From Streptomyces sp. NBC_01314 (GTDB lineage: Bacteria; Actinomycetota; Actinomycetes; Streptomycetales; Streptomycetaceae), in assembly GCF_041435215.1 (NCBI RefSeq), contig NZ_CP108394.1:124001-188000 (forward strand): a DNA stretch of 64,000 bases. The letters are read 5' to 3'. Positions 30,893 through 39,356 of the stretch are shown piece by piece. Within the stretch, counting starts at the first letter, position 1; every line of letters begins with the position of its first letter. Below the pieces are notes generated by a model. That model saw nothing but the letters and a program-made list of their open reading frames with translations, was not told the origin of the DNA and did not search any database. The position numbers and the translations under genes were made by a program.

Positions 30893-31795
30893 GATCTCTA
30901 CCGAACCCGGGGCGGTTCAGAGCTCGTACACATGGAGCCAGGTCATGAAATGGCTGCGCCGCAAACACCGCTGGATCACCTGGAAGGACCTCCGCCGCCG
31001 CTATTGCGGGGGAGGTTGGCGGCCAGTTGGAGAGGAACGGACGCTGTTCGACCCCGGAAAGGTGCGCACCACGCGCTACCGCTACCGGGGTGCGGCCATC
31101 CCTTCCCCCTGGCCGACCACGGCATGAGGACGATCATCGACAGCAAAGCGGGACTTGTGGAGCGCCCGGTGCCATGAGAGTGGCACGCCGGGTGCGGGAA
31201 GCGGCCCGAAGAAACGGCTCGATCGAAAGACGAGACCGCGCTTCGGGCCGACTTCACCGCCCCGAGGCATACACCCAGGTCAATGACGCCCCGGACCCCT
31301 TCGACCAGCCGAGCCCCGACCTCTCCTGGCTCTGCCACCCGGCACTGACCGGGCTGCCGCCGCAGGAGTGGGACACCCTCATCACCACGCTGACCATCCT
31401 CCACGAGGCTCAGCGCGAGACGCACCTGGACAAACGATGCGGCCACCGGCCACGCGCCAAGGGCGACGGCAACACCGGACGCCGCCCGATCCTCACCCTC
31501 GCCGACCGCCTCCTGGCCGCCGTCCTCCATTACCGGCACGGCCTGCCCCAGATCGCTATCGCCGCCCTGTTCAATGTCCGGCCCGAGACAGTCAACCGGC
31601 GCCTGAGGGACATCCGGGAACTGCTGGCAACCGCAGGCCACGACCTCCACCCCGCCGAACGCCAACTCGCCACCTTGAACGACCTGTTCAGCCTGGCACG
31701 CGAGGCAAGCATCATCACCACGCTAGAGATCAAGACTGCGAGTTAATGCTCTGCAAGCCCTAACGGATTCGTGCTGGTGGCAAGGGGGGTTATCG

Positions 31796-31895
31796 GGTGC
31801 CTTGGCTGGTGTAGGTGGCGGGTCCGGTTTTGCGGATGTGTCCGTGGCGTGCCCATCGGTCGAGTTGTCGGCGCAAGCAAAGCATCAGGCAGCAG
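31796..31895 (-). pseudogene. Short C-terminal remnant of a DNA-binding/transposase protein
   Basis: The minus strand reads LRRQLDRWARHGHIRKTGPA then TYTSQGTR-stop, resembling the winged-helix C-terminus of IS4-type transposases (compare RWAETGLIHKLGPGLY in the element at 37567). Only ~28 codons. Confidence 0.35.
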
Positions 31896-31931
31896 ACTCA
31901 CCTTCACTGCCCTGTTGTGGTCCCGCGCATC

Positions 31932-32020
31932 CTTGGTCGGAGCGCATGATCAGACGAAGGCCGCTCCAGCGTCCGGCGAACTCCCAGGTGAACGGCCCAG
32001 TTCGAGGATTATTTCGACTC
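31932..32020 (+). repeat. Dispersed conserved non-coding repeat, copy B
   Basis: Shares the exact 29-base core and ~75% of the rest with the minus strand of 15970-16060. It ends ~20 bases before the start of the redox membrane protein, so it may act as a leader there. Function unknown. Confidence 0.75.
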
Positions 32021-32038
32021 ATCGATAGTCTGCGTCAC

Positions 32039-32476
32039 ATGACGCGCACTTGGATCTTGCCGATACTGCTTGTGCTCTGCGGCTCAGTCGTTGCGACCGC
32101 GCTGGTCTTCAGCGGGAGCCCCGGCGAAGCCGCAGCACTGCTGCTGGTGTTTGTGCTGCTCGCAGGAGTGAACTCGCCTCTGGTTTTCCCGAGATCAATC
32201 GGTGCGCTGGAGGCGCAACGCCGCAGCGCGGTCGACGGCCGGCCGGTCGTCTACTGGCGGTCGGGCTGCAAGTACTGCCTGCGAATGCGTATCCGGTTGG
32301 GCCGCAGTGCCCGCCAGTTGCATTGGGTCAACATCTGGCGAGACCCGGCTGGAGCGGCAGCTGTGAGGGCAGCCAACAGGGGAAATGAGAGCGTGCCGAC
32401 CGTCGTCGTGGCGGGCCAGCCGCACACCAATCCCGATCCTGAATGGGTGCGCGAACAGCTTTCTCCTTCCGCGTGA
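32039..32476 (+). CDS. Membrane-anchored glutaredoxin/mycoredoxin-like protein
   Basis: 145 residues; ATG 32039. Two hydrophobic helices (WILPILLVLCGSVVATALVF and ALLLVFVLLAGVNSPLVF) precede a thioredoxin-fold domain. The redox motif is CKYC in WRSGCKYCLRMRIRL, and the cis-proline region is ESVPTVVVAG. Mycoredoxin-like membrane proteins with this layout are widespread in Streptomyces. It probably reduces mixed disulfides (mycothiol-dependent) near the membrane; partner unknown. Isolated between mobile elements yet intact. Confidence 0.85.
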   Translation: MTRTWILPILLVLCGSVVATALVFSGSPGEAAALLLVFVLLAGVNSPLVFPRSIGALEAQRRSAVDGRPVVYWRSGCKYCLRMRIRLGRSARQLHWVNIWRDPAGAAAVRAANRGNESVPTVVVAGQPHTNPDPEWVREQLSPSA

Positions 32477-32498
32477 TCGGGAGCGCTGCCATCTTGCA

Positions 32499-32600
32499 TT
32501 ACGGCCCCCTGAGCGCGTCGGTGACCAGCGAGGTCCGCATATGGCCGGCGATCGACCAGCCCGCCAGGCGTCTCGAGAACAGGTCCAACACCGTTGCCAG
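32499..32600 (-). pseudogene. IS3-family OrfB fragment (downstream half)
   Basis: The minus strand reads LATVLDLFSRRLAGWSIAGH then MRTSLVTDALRGP-stop, the rve core of an IS3 OrfB. It starts at a CTG that is also the target duplication of the ISAzo13 copy 2 end at 32601. The matching upstream half is at 39357-39620. Confidence 0.8.
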
Positions 32601-32681
32601 GGACGCGCAGAGGAATAAGCCGTTCCATTGGACTGCCGATTCGTTGGTGTCATATGGGCATACCAGAGGGCACCCGTGAGG
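32601..32681 (+). mobile_element. ISAzo13-family element copy 2, detached 5' end
   Basis: Starts with terminal repeat GGACGCGCAGAG and encodes ATG GGC ATA CCA GAG GGC ACC CGT (MGIPEGTR), then meets the IS6 end. It aligns with the 5' end of copy 1 (MGASEGQRAALAAK). The rest of the gene continues at 43850 on the minus strand. The last eight bases CCGTGAGG (32674-32681) are the IS6 target duplication. Confidence 0.9.
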
Positions 32682-33541
32682 GGCGCTGTCACGTTGGCTG
32701 ATGACGTGGGATGATCTCCGGGTTGATCATGCCGGAGGGGCGGTTGTGAAGAGCAGGTCGCCGTCGTACAAAGGGCACCGGTACCCGGTCGAGATCATCT
32801 CCCACTGCGTACGGCTGTACCACCGCTTCCCGCTCAGCTTCCGCGAAGTCGAAGAGCTCATGCTCGAGCGCGGTGTCGTCGTGTCCTACGAGACCGTCCG
32901 CCGCTGGTGTCTGAAGTTCGCGCAGACCTACGCCGGCGCACTGCGCCGTCGGCAGCCCCGGCCCGGCGACAAGTGGCATCTCGACGAGGTCTTCATCAAG
33001 ATCAATGGCGAACGTCGGTACCTGTGGCGGGCCGTCGACCAGGACGGGACGGTGCTTGACATCCTCGTGCAGGACCGCCGCGACAAGGCCGCGGCCAGGC
33101 GCTTCTTCCGCCGCCTGCTCAAGAAGACGGGTGCGGTGCCCCGGGTGATCGTCACTGACAAGCTCCGCTCCTACGGTGCGGCCCACCGCGAGGTCATGCC
33201 CTCCGTCGAACACCGGCAGTCGAGGTACCTGAACAACCGCGCCGAGAACAGCCACCAGCCCACCAGACAGCGCGAACACGCGATGAAAGGCTTCCGGAGC
33301 ACCGGCGGGGCCCAGCGGTTCCTCTCCGCGTTCAGCGGCATCTCACCCCACTTCCGCCCCCGCCGCCATCTGATGACCGCTCCCGACCACCGGGCCGAGA
33401 TGGCCATCCGCTTCGCGATCTGGGACCAGGTAACCGGCGTCACCAGCCAGCCCGCTGCGGCCTGAACACATAACCGCAACCCGGCCCACCACACCCCGAC
33501 CCACCTTCACCCGACGACGCACTCGATAAGTTGACAGCGCC
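32682..33541 (+). mobile_element. IS6-family element, copy A (860 bases)
   Basis: Ends GGCGCTGTCA (32682) and TGACAGCGCC (33541) are inverted repeats. Same length as copy B at 43851-44710, which lies in inverted orientation and encodes an identical protein. The 8-base flank CCGTGAGG is on the left of copy A, and its partner is beside copy B rather than on the right of copy A. Confidence 0.95.
32746..33465 (+). CDS. IS6-family transposase, copy A
   Basis: 239 residues from GTG 32746 (GGAGGGG 5-11 bases upstream); the frame is open from ATG 32701. YKGHRYPVEIISHCVRLYHR, RPGDKWHLDEVFIKINGERR, RVIVTDKLRSYGAAHREVMP and NNRAENSHQPTRQRE hold the DDE triad and the C-terminal K/R seven residues after the Glu. 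Intact. The predicted protein is identical to that of copy B. Confidence 0.95.
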   Translation: MKSRSPSYKGHRYPVEIISHCVRLYHRFPLSFREVEELMLERGVVVSYETVRRWCLKFAQTYAGALRRRQPRPGDKWHLDEVFIKINGERRYLWRAVDQDGTVLDILVQDRRDKAAARRFFRRLLKKTGAVPRVIVTDKLRSYGAAHREVMPSVEHRQSRYLNNRAENSHQPTRQREHAMKGFRSTGGAQRFLSAFSGISPHFRPRRHLMTAPDHRAEMAIRFAIWDQVTGVTSQPAAA

Positions 33542-33890
33542 CCTTCGAGGCTTCGACACTTCGAAGTTCAGCCGGTGGCCGTTCGTCTATGCGGGCATCA
33601 CCCTGAAGCCGGAGAAACCCCTGGATCAGGTCGAACCCGTACACCATCTCCATGGACGCAACCGAGCCCTTCACGCACTGCCCGCCGCTCAGCCGTCAGG
33701 CCCCCACCCTCCGAATACCGCATAGCACCGGCATACCGCAGGGATCACTCATCGTCACCACCCGAAGCCAAACAGAAAAAGTCAGTAGTAGTGCTCTTTC
33801 CCGGGCTGCATGAGCCAGCTGATCGCACCGAGGACGAAACATGATTCCTGGACCGCTCGCGGACGCGGTCGTGGAGGGTCGAAGAACGCG
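33542..33890. other. Junction region right of IS6 copy A; unrecognised protein-like stretch
   Basis: The plus strand at 33546-33660 reads RGFDTSKFSRWPFVYAGITL then KPEKPLDQVEPVHHLHG, probably a fragment of a gene cut by the inversion endpoint. I cannot name the family. No intact gene. Confidence 0.35.
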
Positions 33891-35030
33891 TCAGCTGACC
33901 CGAAGACCGACCGCCAGCGTCAGTTCAAGGACCCGGTGTGGCGATGCGAGATCCGGAAACAGCTCCCGCAGCTGCGACATCCGGTACCGGACTGTCTGGG
34001 GATGGACGAACAACGCCGCCGCCACCTCGTCCCGTCTGCCCTGGTGCAGCAGCCACGCCCGCAACGTCTCCTCCAGTCGCCGTGCGGTTGCGACAGGCAA
34101 GGTCCGCAACGGTGCGAGGGCTCGGGCACGCAGGTCTGCGAACGCGTCCACGTCGGCGCTCAGCACCAGCTCTGGCAGGTGGTCCTCGGTGTCGCGAATA
34201 TCAGAGGAGAGGGAGCGCGCGCGTACGGCTCGTGCGTACGAGGCGGACGCACGAGTCCACGGCCGGGCCGGGCCGACCACGGCGGTGCGGTCGGTCAGCT
34301 GCCGCAAGAGATGTGATCGGTCGGCGTCGGGGACGAGCAGCACACCGGTGGCGTCCGGTAGATCGTCGAGGACGAGGGTGCTCGGGTCGAGCGCGCGGTA
34401 GGCAGGCCGGGCCTGGGCGGCGGGCAGCAGGACCGCGGTCAGCGAAACCGGAGGCTGCCACCCGGCCCGTTGAACAGAGGCCAGCAGCACGTCCGGGCTC
34501 GCACCGGCGAGGAGGTCGCGGGCCAGATGTTCCAGATGGCGCTCCTGGTCCCTGCCCCGGGCGGCCAGTTCGTCGGCGTGGCCCGCGGCGCTCGCGGCGG
34601 AGAGCTCATCGATGTAGGCGAAGGTCAGCTCCGCGAACTTGGCGACCTCCGCGGCGGGCAGACCTGCGGGTACGGCACCCGCCGCCAGGCACCGCCAGGC
34701 CACACGGGCCCCGACGCGGTAGGCGCTGAGCAGGGCGTCCATCGAACGCCCGTCGCGCACCTCGCCGCGGCCCAGCTCGTAGGCTGCGTCACCGGCGTCG
34801 CCGCCCGTGGCGTTCCCGCTCGCGAGGTCCAGATAGTGCCCCAGGGCGGTGCGGACAGCTCGGCGGATGGTGGCGCCCATGCGGCCCGAAAGAGCGTTGG
34901 CGTAGGAAGGGACCTCGTCGATGATCGCCTCGACGACCTCGTCGGCCGTGCTCCTCAGCGCGGCCCGAAGTACGGTGACCGTCGTCTCATCCAAGGCCAG
35001 TTCACCGGCCCTCCGCATTGCATAGCTCAC
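33891..35030 (-). CDS. PucR-family transcriptional regulator
   Basis: 379 residues; ATG 35030. The N-terminal RsbRD/GGDEF-like sensory half (VEAIIDEVPSYANALSGRMG, MDALLSAYRVGARVAWRCLA) is followed by the PucR C-terminal helix-turn-helix: LEETLRAWLLHQGRRDEVAA, ALFVHPQTVRYRMSQLRELF. The same layout is common beside desaturase/reductase pairs in actinobacteria. Divergent from the reductase gene with only 86 bases between starts, so it most likely regulates that pair. Confidence 0.9.
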   Translation of the reverse strand: MSYAMRRAGELALDETTVTVLRAALRSTADEVVEAIIDEVPSYANALSGRMGATIRRAVRTALGHYLDLASGNATGGDAGDAAYELGRGEVRDGRSMDALLSAYRVGARVAWRCLAAGAVPAGLPAAEVAKFAELTFAYIDELSAASAAGHADELAARGRDQERHLEHLARDLLAGASPDVLLASVQRAGWQPPVSLTAVLLPAAQARPAYRALDPSTLVLDDLPDATGVLLVPDADRSHLLRQLTDRTAVVGPARPWTRASASYARAVRARSLSSDIRDTEDHLPELVLSADVDAFADLRARALAPLRTLPVATARRLEETLRAWLLHQGRRDEVAAALFVHPQTVRYRMSQLRELFPDLASPHRVLELTLAVGLRVS

Positions 35031-35116
35031 TTTTTGTTCCCTGCGAACAATTCAGCCGACCAGATTTACGTCCTGCGGTCAGGACTTTACCCCCCGAGGC
35101 GCAGCAAGCTGGAGTC

Positions 35117-36172
35117 ATGACGAGTACAGCCCTCCGCAGCAGGGCGTGGAAACTGCTGGAGATGGTCACGACGCCGCTGCTGCCGTCGGACTACCTCGAC
35201 CTGGTCAGCCCGCTGCGTGCGGGCGCTGACCTACGTGGGCGCATCGAGGCCGTGCACCCCGAGACGGGTGACGCCGCGACCATCGTGATCAGGCCGGGAC
35301 GGGGCTGGCGCGGCCACACAGCCGGTCAGTACGTGCGGATCGGGGTCGACGTCGACGGGGTGCGCCTGTGGCGTGCCTACTCCCTCACCTCGCCGACACA
35401 CCGCCAGGACGGCCGCGTCACGATCACCGTGAAGGCGATCCCGGACGGCAAGGTCAGCAACCACCTGGTCCGCAGGGCCAAACCAGGCACGCTGATCCAG
35501 CTCGACCAGCCGACCGGTGACTTCGTGCTGCCGCAGGCCAAGCCCGCCAAGGTGCTCTACCTGACGGCCGGCAGCGGCATCACGCCCGTGATGGGCATGC
35601 TGCGCGACACCGAGTTCGACGACGTCGTCATGGTCCACTGCGCGCCACAGCCGCACGACGTGATCTTCCGCAACGAACTGCACGACCTGGTCGCGGACAA
35701 GAAGCTGCGGCTCACCGAGGTGCACACCGACACAGACGGCATGCTCGACATCGCCCGTCTCGACGAACTCGTGCCCGACTGGGCCGATCGCGAGACCTGG
35801 GCTTGCGGGCCCGCGGGCCTGCTCGACGCCGCCGAAGAGCACTGGAGCGAGCACGGCGTCCAAGAGCGCCTGCACACCGAACGCTTCCGCCCCAGCATCG
35901 TCGTCGCCGGCGACGGCGGCGAGGTCACGTTCAGCGCCACCGGCAAGACCGTCGACGCGGACGGCGCCACGCCGTTGCTGGACATCGGCGAGGAGGCCGG
36001 CGTGCTCATGCCCTCCGGGTGCCGCATGGGCATCTGCTTCGGCTGCGTCTCGCCGCTCAAGGCGGGCGCCGTCCGCGATCTGCGCACCGGCGAGATCACC
36101 GAGGCCGAGCCGGGCGTCCTCATCCAGACCTGTGTGTCCGCCGCGGCGGGCCCCTGCGACATCGAACGGTAG
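35117..36172 (+). CDS. Ferredoxin-NADP-type reductase fused to 2Fe-2S ferredoxin
   Basis: 351 residues; ATG 35117 with GGAG upstream. FAD-binding segment LWRAYSLTSPTHRQDGRVTI (RxYS motif), NAD-binding AGSGITPVMGML and WACGPAGLLDAA. The C-terminal plant-type 2Fe-2S domain has CRMGICFGC and a later CVSAA cysteine. Same organisation as mycobacterial Rv3230c, the electron donor of the stearoyl-CoA desaturase DesA3. It sits seven bases before the desaturase gene start, so it is the expected redox partner. Confidence 0.92.
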   Translation: MTSTALRSRAWKLLEMVTTPLLPSDYLDLVSPLRAGADLRGRIEAVHPETGDAATIVIRPGRGWRGHTAGQYVRIGVDVDGVRLWRAYSLTSPTHRQDGRVTITVKAIPDGKVSNHLVRRAKPGTLIQLDQPTGDFVLPQAKPAKVLYLTAGSGITPVMGMLRDTEFDDVVMVHCAPQPHDVIFRNELHDLVADKKLRLTEVHTDTDGMLDIARLDELVPDWADRETWACGPAGLLDAAEEHWSEHGVQERLHTERFRPSIVVAGDGGEVTFSATGKTVDADGATPLLDIGEEAGVLMPSGCRMGICFGCVSPLKAGAVRDLRTGEITEAEPGVLIQTCVSAAAGPCDIER

Positions 36173-36179
36173 GAGCACC

Positions 36180-37298
36180 GTGACCGCCACCGACCCCACC
36201 GCCCACCTGAGCGCGAAACAGATCGAGGAGCTCGGCCGCGAGCTGGACGCGATCCGCGACGAGGTGATCGCCGGCCGCGGCGAGAAAGACGCCGCCTACA
36301 TCCGTAAGGTCATCTCGGCGCAGCGCAAGCTCGAGCTGGTCAGCAGGGGCGTGCTGCTGTTCTCGATCTTCCCGCCCGCGTGGCTGATCGGCACCGCCGG
36401 GCTGTCCGTGGCGAAGATCATGGACAACATGGAGATCGGCCACAACATCCTGCACGGCCAGTGGGACTGGATGCGCGACCCGAAGATCCACTCCACCACC
36501 TGGGAATGGGATCACGCCTCGCCGTCCGAGCAGTGGAAGCACTCGCACAACGAGCTGCACCACACGTACACCAATGTGATCGGCAAGGACAACGACCTCG
36601 GCTACGGCATCATGCGCGTCGACGAGGACCAGAGGTGGCACCCCTTCCACCTCGGCCAGCCGCTGTGGAACTTCCTCAACGCCTGCTTCTTCGAATACGG
36701 CATCGCCGCGTACGACCTGGAGCTCGCCAAGAACCTCCAGAAGCGCCGCCGCAAGAACCCCGAGTTCCGCGCGCGGGCCAAGGCCGTGGGCCGCAAGATC
36801 CGCAAGCAGGTGCTCAAGGACTACGTCATCCACCCGCTGCTGTCGGGCCCGTCGTTCTTCACCACGCTCGCCGCCACGTTCACCGCGAACCTGGTCCGCA
36901 ACATCTGGACCCACTCGGTGATCATGTGCGGGCACTTCCCCGAGGGCGTGCAGGTCTTCGAGCGCCGGTCGATCAAGGGCGAGACGCGCGGCCAGTGGTA
37001 CCTGCGCCAGATGATGGGCTCGGCGAACATCAGCGGCAGCAAGGCCATGCACTTCATGACCGGCAACCTCTCGCACCAGATCGAGCACCACCTGTTCCCG
37101 GACCTGCCGAGCAACCGGTACGCCGAGGTCGCGGTGAAGGTGCGCGCGCTGTTCGAGAAGTACGAGCTGGAGTACGTCACCGGGCCGCTGCCCAAGCAGG
37201 TGTTCTCCGCGTGGCACAAGGTCTTCCGGCTCTCGCTGCCGAACAAGAAGCCCGCGGTCAAAACGCCGGACCGCGAGCAGGAGCTCGCCACGGCCTGA
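36180..37298 (+). CDS. Membrane fatty acid desaturase (DesA3/acyl-CoA type)
   Basis: 372 residues from GTG 36180 (GGAG at 36172-36175). The three histidine boxes of di-iron desaturases are GHNILHGQ, HNELHHTY and HQIEHHLFPD. Hydrophobic segments flank them (LLFSIFPPAWLIGTAGL and the region around LSGPSFFTTLAATF). It introduces a double bond in acyl chains at the membrane, with electrons from the preceding reductase (inference from pairing). Intact although surrounded by mobile DNA and within an inverted segment. Confidence 0.92.
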   Translation: MTATDPTAHLSAKQIEELGRELDAIRDEVIAGRGEKDAAYIRKVISAQRKLELVSRGVLLFSIFPPAWLIGTAGLSVAKIMDNMEIGHNILHGQWDWMRDPKIHSTTWEWDHASPSEQWKHSHNELHHTYTNVIGKDNDLGYGIMRVDEDQRWHPFHLGQPLWNFLNACFFEYGIAAYDLELAKNLQKRRRKNPEFRARAKAVGRKIRKQVLKDYVIHPLLSGPSFFTTLAATFTANLVRNIWTHSVIMCGHFPEGVQVFERRSIKGETRGQWYLRQMMGSANISGSKAMHFMTGNLSHQIEHHLFPDLPSNRYAEVAVKVRALFEKYELEYVTGPLPKQVFSAWHKVFRLSLPNKKPAVKTPDREQELATA

Positions 37299-37566
37299 TT
37301 CCCGGTATTGATTCAGATCTTTCGGCCGTACCGGCGGCACCGCCGGTTTCGGTGAGATCCGTTGGAAGCGCCCCGAGTATGTCGCCGATCTGGCCGACGA
37401 GGCATGTGAGACCGCCTATGCCTTGGTCCGCGCGTACAACATTCCCGGTCGCCGCTCGGCGACCACCTCAACGGTGAGTCCCACAGGACGTGACCAGGCG
37501 TACTCAAGTCGTTCTCAGATCCTCCGGATCCAGTGTCTCGTGTGTCCAGGATCAAGGGGCAAGGCC
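37299..37566. other. Remnant region before the IS4 element
   Basis: The plus strand at ~37320-37470 reads GFGEIRWKRPEYVADLADEA then ETAYALVRAYNIPGRRS, an unrecognised coding-like fragment. From ~37490 the sequence appears to be the 5' neighbour of the IS3 OrfB fragment that continues beyond the IS4 (RGSRGKAGSARVTAEL across the target site). Confidence 0.4.
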
Positions 37567-39356
37567 CAAGGCCGGGTAGTTAACGTTTTCGCAGGTCACG
37601 CAAGGGGTGTTGGGGTCCATGCCGTGGCGGCGTAGAGGCCGGGGCCGAGTTTGTGGATGAGGCCGGTCTCGGCCCATCTGGAGAGCTGCCGATACATGCT
37701 CTCCATGGTGATGTCGCCGAAGTGAGAAGCGATGTCGCGGGGGCGCCAGAGGCGGGTGGGGTCCTCCTCGAGCAGGCCAAGGATCCGGTGACGGCGGCGG
37801 TCGGCGGGGGCGGTGTTCCGGTCGTCGCGGGAGATGGCGGGGAGCTGAGGGTGCGGTTCGTGAGGTTCGAGGACGCTGATGTCGAGGCCGGTGATGGTGC
37901 GGCTGGTGTCGGGCCTGCCGTCGTCATGGCGGGTGCTGTAACGGGACATCGGTGACTTGACCTTGCGGGTGCTGACCCGCTGCCGTCGGGGCGGCAGGAG
38001 ACGGGCCAGGATCCGGTGCCCGATCAGTCCTACGCGACCGACATCGGCGGGGTCGGTGATGACGGCGGCGGCCTGGACGACCTGGTCGCGGGCGGTCTGG
38101 AGGGCGATGGTGAAACAGCAGCGGTCCGGATCGGTGCCAGGCAGCGATTCGGCAGCCTCGACCATCATGGTGCGTAGGGCCTGGTAGAGGGTGAGCAGGG
38201 CCCACATCTCCTGTTCGACGCCGGCCCGGTCGCCCGAGCGCAGGACACGCCCGTTCATGAGCGTGTGGCGGAGCGCGTAGTACGCAGATTCGTGTACCCA
38301 CCGCTGGTGGTAGAGGCCCACCAGCACGGCCGCCGGGTAGCGGCCGGCGTCGGTCAAGGTGGTGACCAGCCGGTAGGAGCCGGTGAAGACGGTGCCGTCC
38401 GCGCAGGTCACCGTGATGTTCGCGTCGATCACACGTACCTTCTCGGCGGCGATCACCGACAGGTATGAGCCGTCGGCGAGACGGGTGAGAACGGGGGTAC
38501 GCCGGTTGCTGCGGAGTCGACCCAGGAACTGGGCGCGGGTCGCGGTGACGGAGGCGAGGAAGCCGTTGCCGTCGAAGCCCTTGTCCCACAGGACGAGCAT
38601 GTCCGGCCGCAGCAGATGCAGCAGGCGCGAGGCATAGCTGGTCTCGCCCTCGGTGGTGGGCCCGAACACCGCGCCGAGCAAGGCTCGTGTGCCGGTCTCG
38701 ACCAGCGTCATCAACTCCAGTGTGGGATAGCCGTGATGGGAGGTTTGCCCCAGCCAGGCCCTGTTTCGCCAGGAGTCGGGGACCTTCTGGGAACTGCAGC
38801 CGTCGAATGACACAGTCCGGTACGGCCCGAACCGCACACCGGGTGTCGTCGGCCGGGCCAAAGGCCCGCGAGAACCTCGAATAACGCGCGCACCGGCGCG
38901 CTGCCCAGTCGTCGGCGCAGATCACGCAGGGCCTTCGGCGTCGGGGAGGCCACCGGCACGTCGGCCAGCCCGGCCGTCAGCTTGTCCCAGACCAGCCGGT
39001 AGCCGACTTCAGGGAACAGACACATCGCGAGCAGGAAGTAGATCCCGACCCGCGAAGGAAGATCACGCAGTCGTCTCTGCACCGAGCGGGTCTCCGCCAG
39101 GACCGCGTCGACCAGCTCGAACGGCACGACGGCCGTCAGCTCGCCCAGATGCCCGGGCGCGAACCGGCCCGCGGCCACTGTGACCGTACGGGTGATGGCC
39201 ATCACCGGGGCCGGCAGGACATGATGAAACGGCAACGGAGCTCCTCAAGTACAAGCTGTCTTGGACGACTGCCTGTACCAACGAACTCCGTTGTTCTGCG
39301 TCGGAAATCCTTCAACTGGCTTGCGTGACCTGCGAAAACGTTAACTACCCGGCCTT
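37567..39356 (-). mobile_element. IS4-family element with long perfect terminal repeats
   Basis: Exact inverted repeats of ~38 bases (CAAGGCCGGGTAGTTAACG... at 37567-37604, complement at 39319-39356), flanked by an 11-base direct repeat GGGGCAAGGCC at 37556-37566 and 39357-39367. It interrupts an IS3 OrfB fragment. Confidence 0.93.
37596..39235 (-). pseudogene. IS4-family transposase with one-base frameshift
   Basis: N-terminal part (39235 to ~38865): APGHLGELTAVVPFELVDAV, RLRDLPSRVGIYFLLAMCLF and PKALRDLRRRLGSAPVRALF. C-terminal part in the next frame: LARPTTPGVRFGPYRTVSFD, VLWDKGFDGNGFLASV, YHQRWVHESAYYALRHTLMN and a winged-helix tail RWAETGLIHKLGPGLY. The frame change lies in GGGCCTTTGG, where one extra C would join the halves (LAGPLARPTTPG). 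Loss of one base is likely; programmed shifting is the alternative. Confidence 0.88.

Larger units (their letters stand above)
29590..30919 (+). mobile_element. IS3-family element inserted in the intron 1 maturase
   Basis: Ends TGAACCGCCCCG (29590-29601) and CGGGGCGGTTCA (30908-30919) are exact inverted repeats, and GAG is duplicated at 29587-29589 and 30920-30922, the 3-base duplication typical of IS3. Intact and probably recent. Confidence 0.93.
27197..31127 (+). pseudogene. Group II intron 1 reverse transcriptase/maturase, split by two IS elements
   Basis: GTG 27197 (VNTDALEH...) or ATG 27128. Part 1: LLVAWDRVRGNKGAKTAGVD, RPRPVRERMIPKTGGKLRRL, SAGTPQGSILSPLLSNVALS and SRYADDWCLMV (active-site YADD from ~residue 282), to 28234. 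Part 2 (29407-29589): YVYTYSSRKALAAVMGK, WCAYFRPGVSSATFQYL. Part 3 (30923-31127): YTWSQVMKWLRRKHRWITWK and RYRGAAIPSPWP-stop. Joining parts 2 and 3 after removing the IS3 and one GAG restores the frame. The join at the IS630 is one base out, so there is an extra indel near 28230. The gene has no HNH domain. Confidence 0.88.
26599..31257 (+). mobile_element. Group II intron 1 (with two IS elements inside)
   Basis: The 5' end GTGCG is at 26599, directly after exon codon CTG. Domain V is at 31160-31195: GAGCGCCCGGTGCC, GAGA-type loop, TGGCA-CG-CCGGGTGC. Domain VI follows, with arms GAAGCGGCCCGAAG and CTTCGGGCCG-A-CTTC, which leaves A31251 bulged 7 bases from the end (...CAC, 31257). This end restores the transposase frame (NYSL-RPEAYTQV). 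The intron RNA and its maturase are interrupted by the IS630 (28235-29404) and IS3 (29590-30919) elements. Confidence 0.88.
25653..31746 (+). pseudogene. ISAzo13-family transposase, copy 1 (interrupted, internal deletion)
   Basis: Part 1 (25653-26170) reads LAAKFEAIFPHLDERQRRLL, WTTKSTRHLAAELTRQGHRI and DGQFRYI. An internal deletion then removes the segment carrying the first catalytic Asp (present as VISVDAKKKE in copy 2) and shifts the frame. It resumes as VESIRRWWKGRGKEDYPQAG, LLITADAGGSNGYR, SKWNRIEHRLF and DWNYSL (to 26598). After the group II intron it continues RPEAYTQVNDAPDPFDQPSP, WLCHPALTGLPPQEW and ends at 31746. Dead both by deletion and by insertion unless the intron splices. Confidence 0.9.
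25598..31761 (+). mobile_element. ISAzo13-family element, copy 1, enlarged by nested insertions
   Basis: Perfect 20-base terminal inverted repeats: AGGGCTTGCAGAGCATTAAC begins at 25598 and its complement ends at 31761. The transposase gene inside is split by a group II intron that itself holds an IS630 and an IS3 element. Removing the intron joins 26598 to 31258 in frame. No target duplication is evident. Confidence 0.93.

Noticed and set aside
33171..33494. Long minus-strand frames across the IS6 transposase genes (and their twins in copies B and C)
   Set aside because: Shadows of the GC-rich transposase gene; no ribosome sites or family features.
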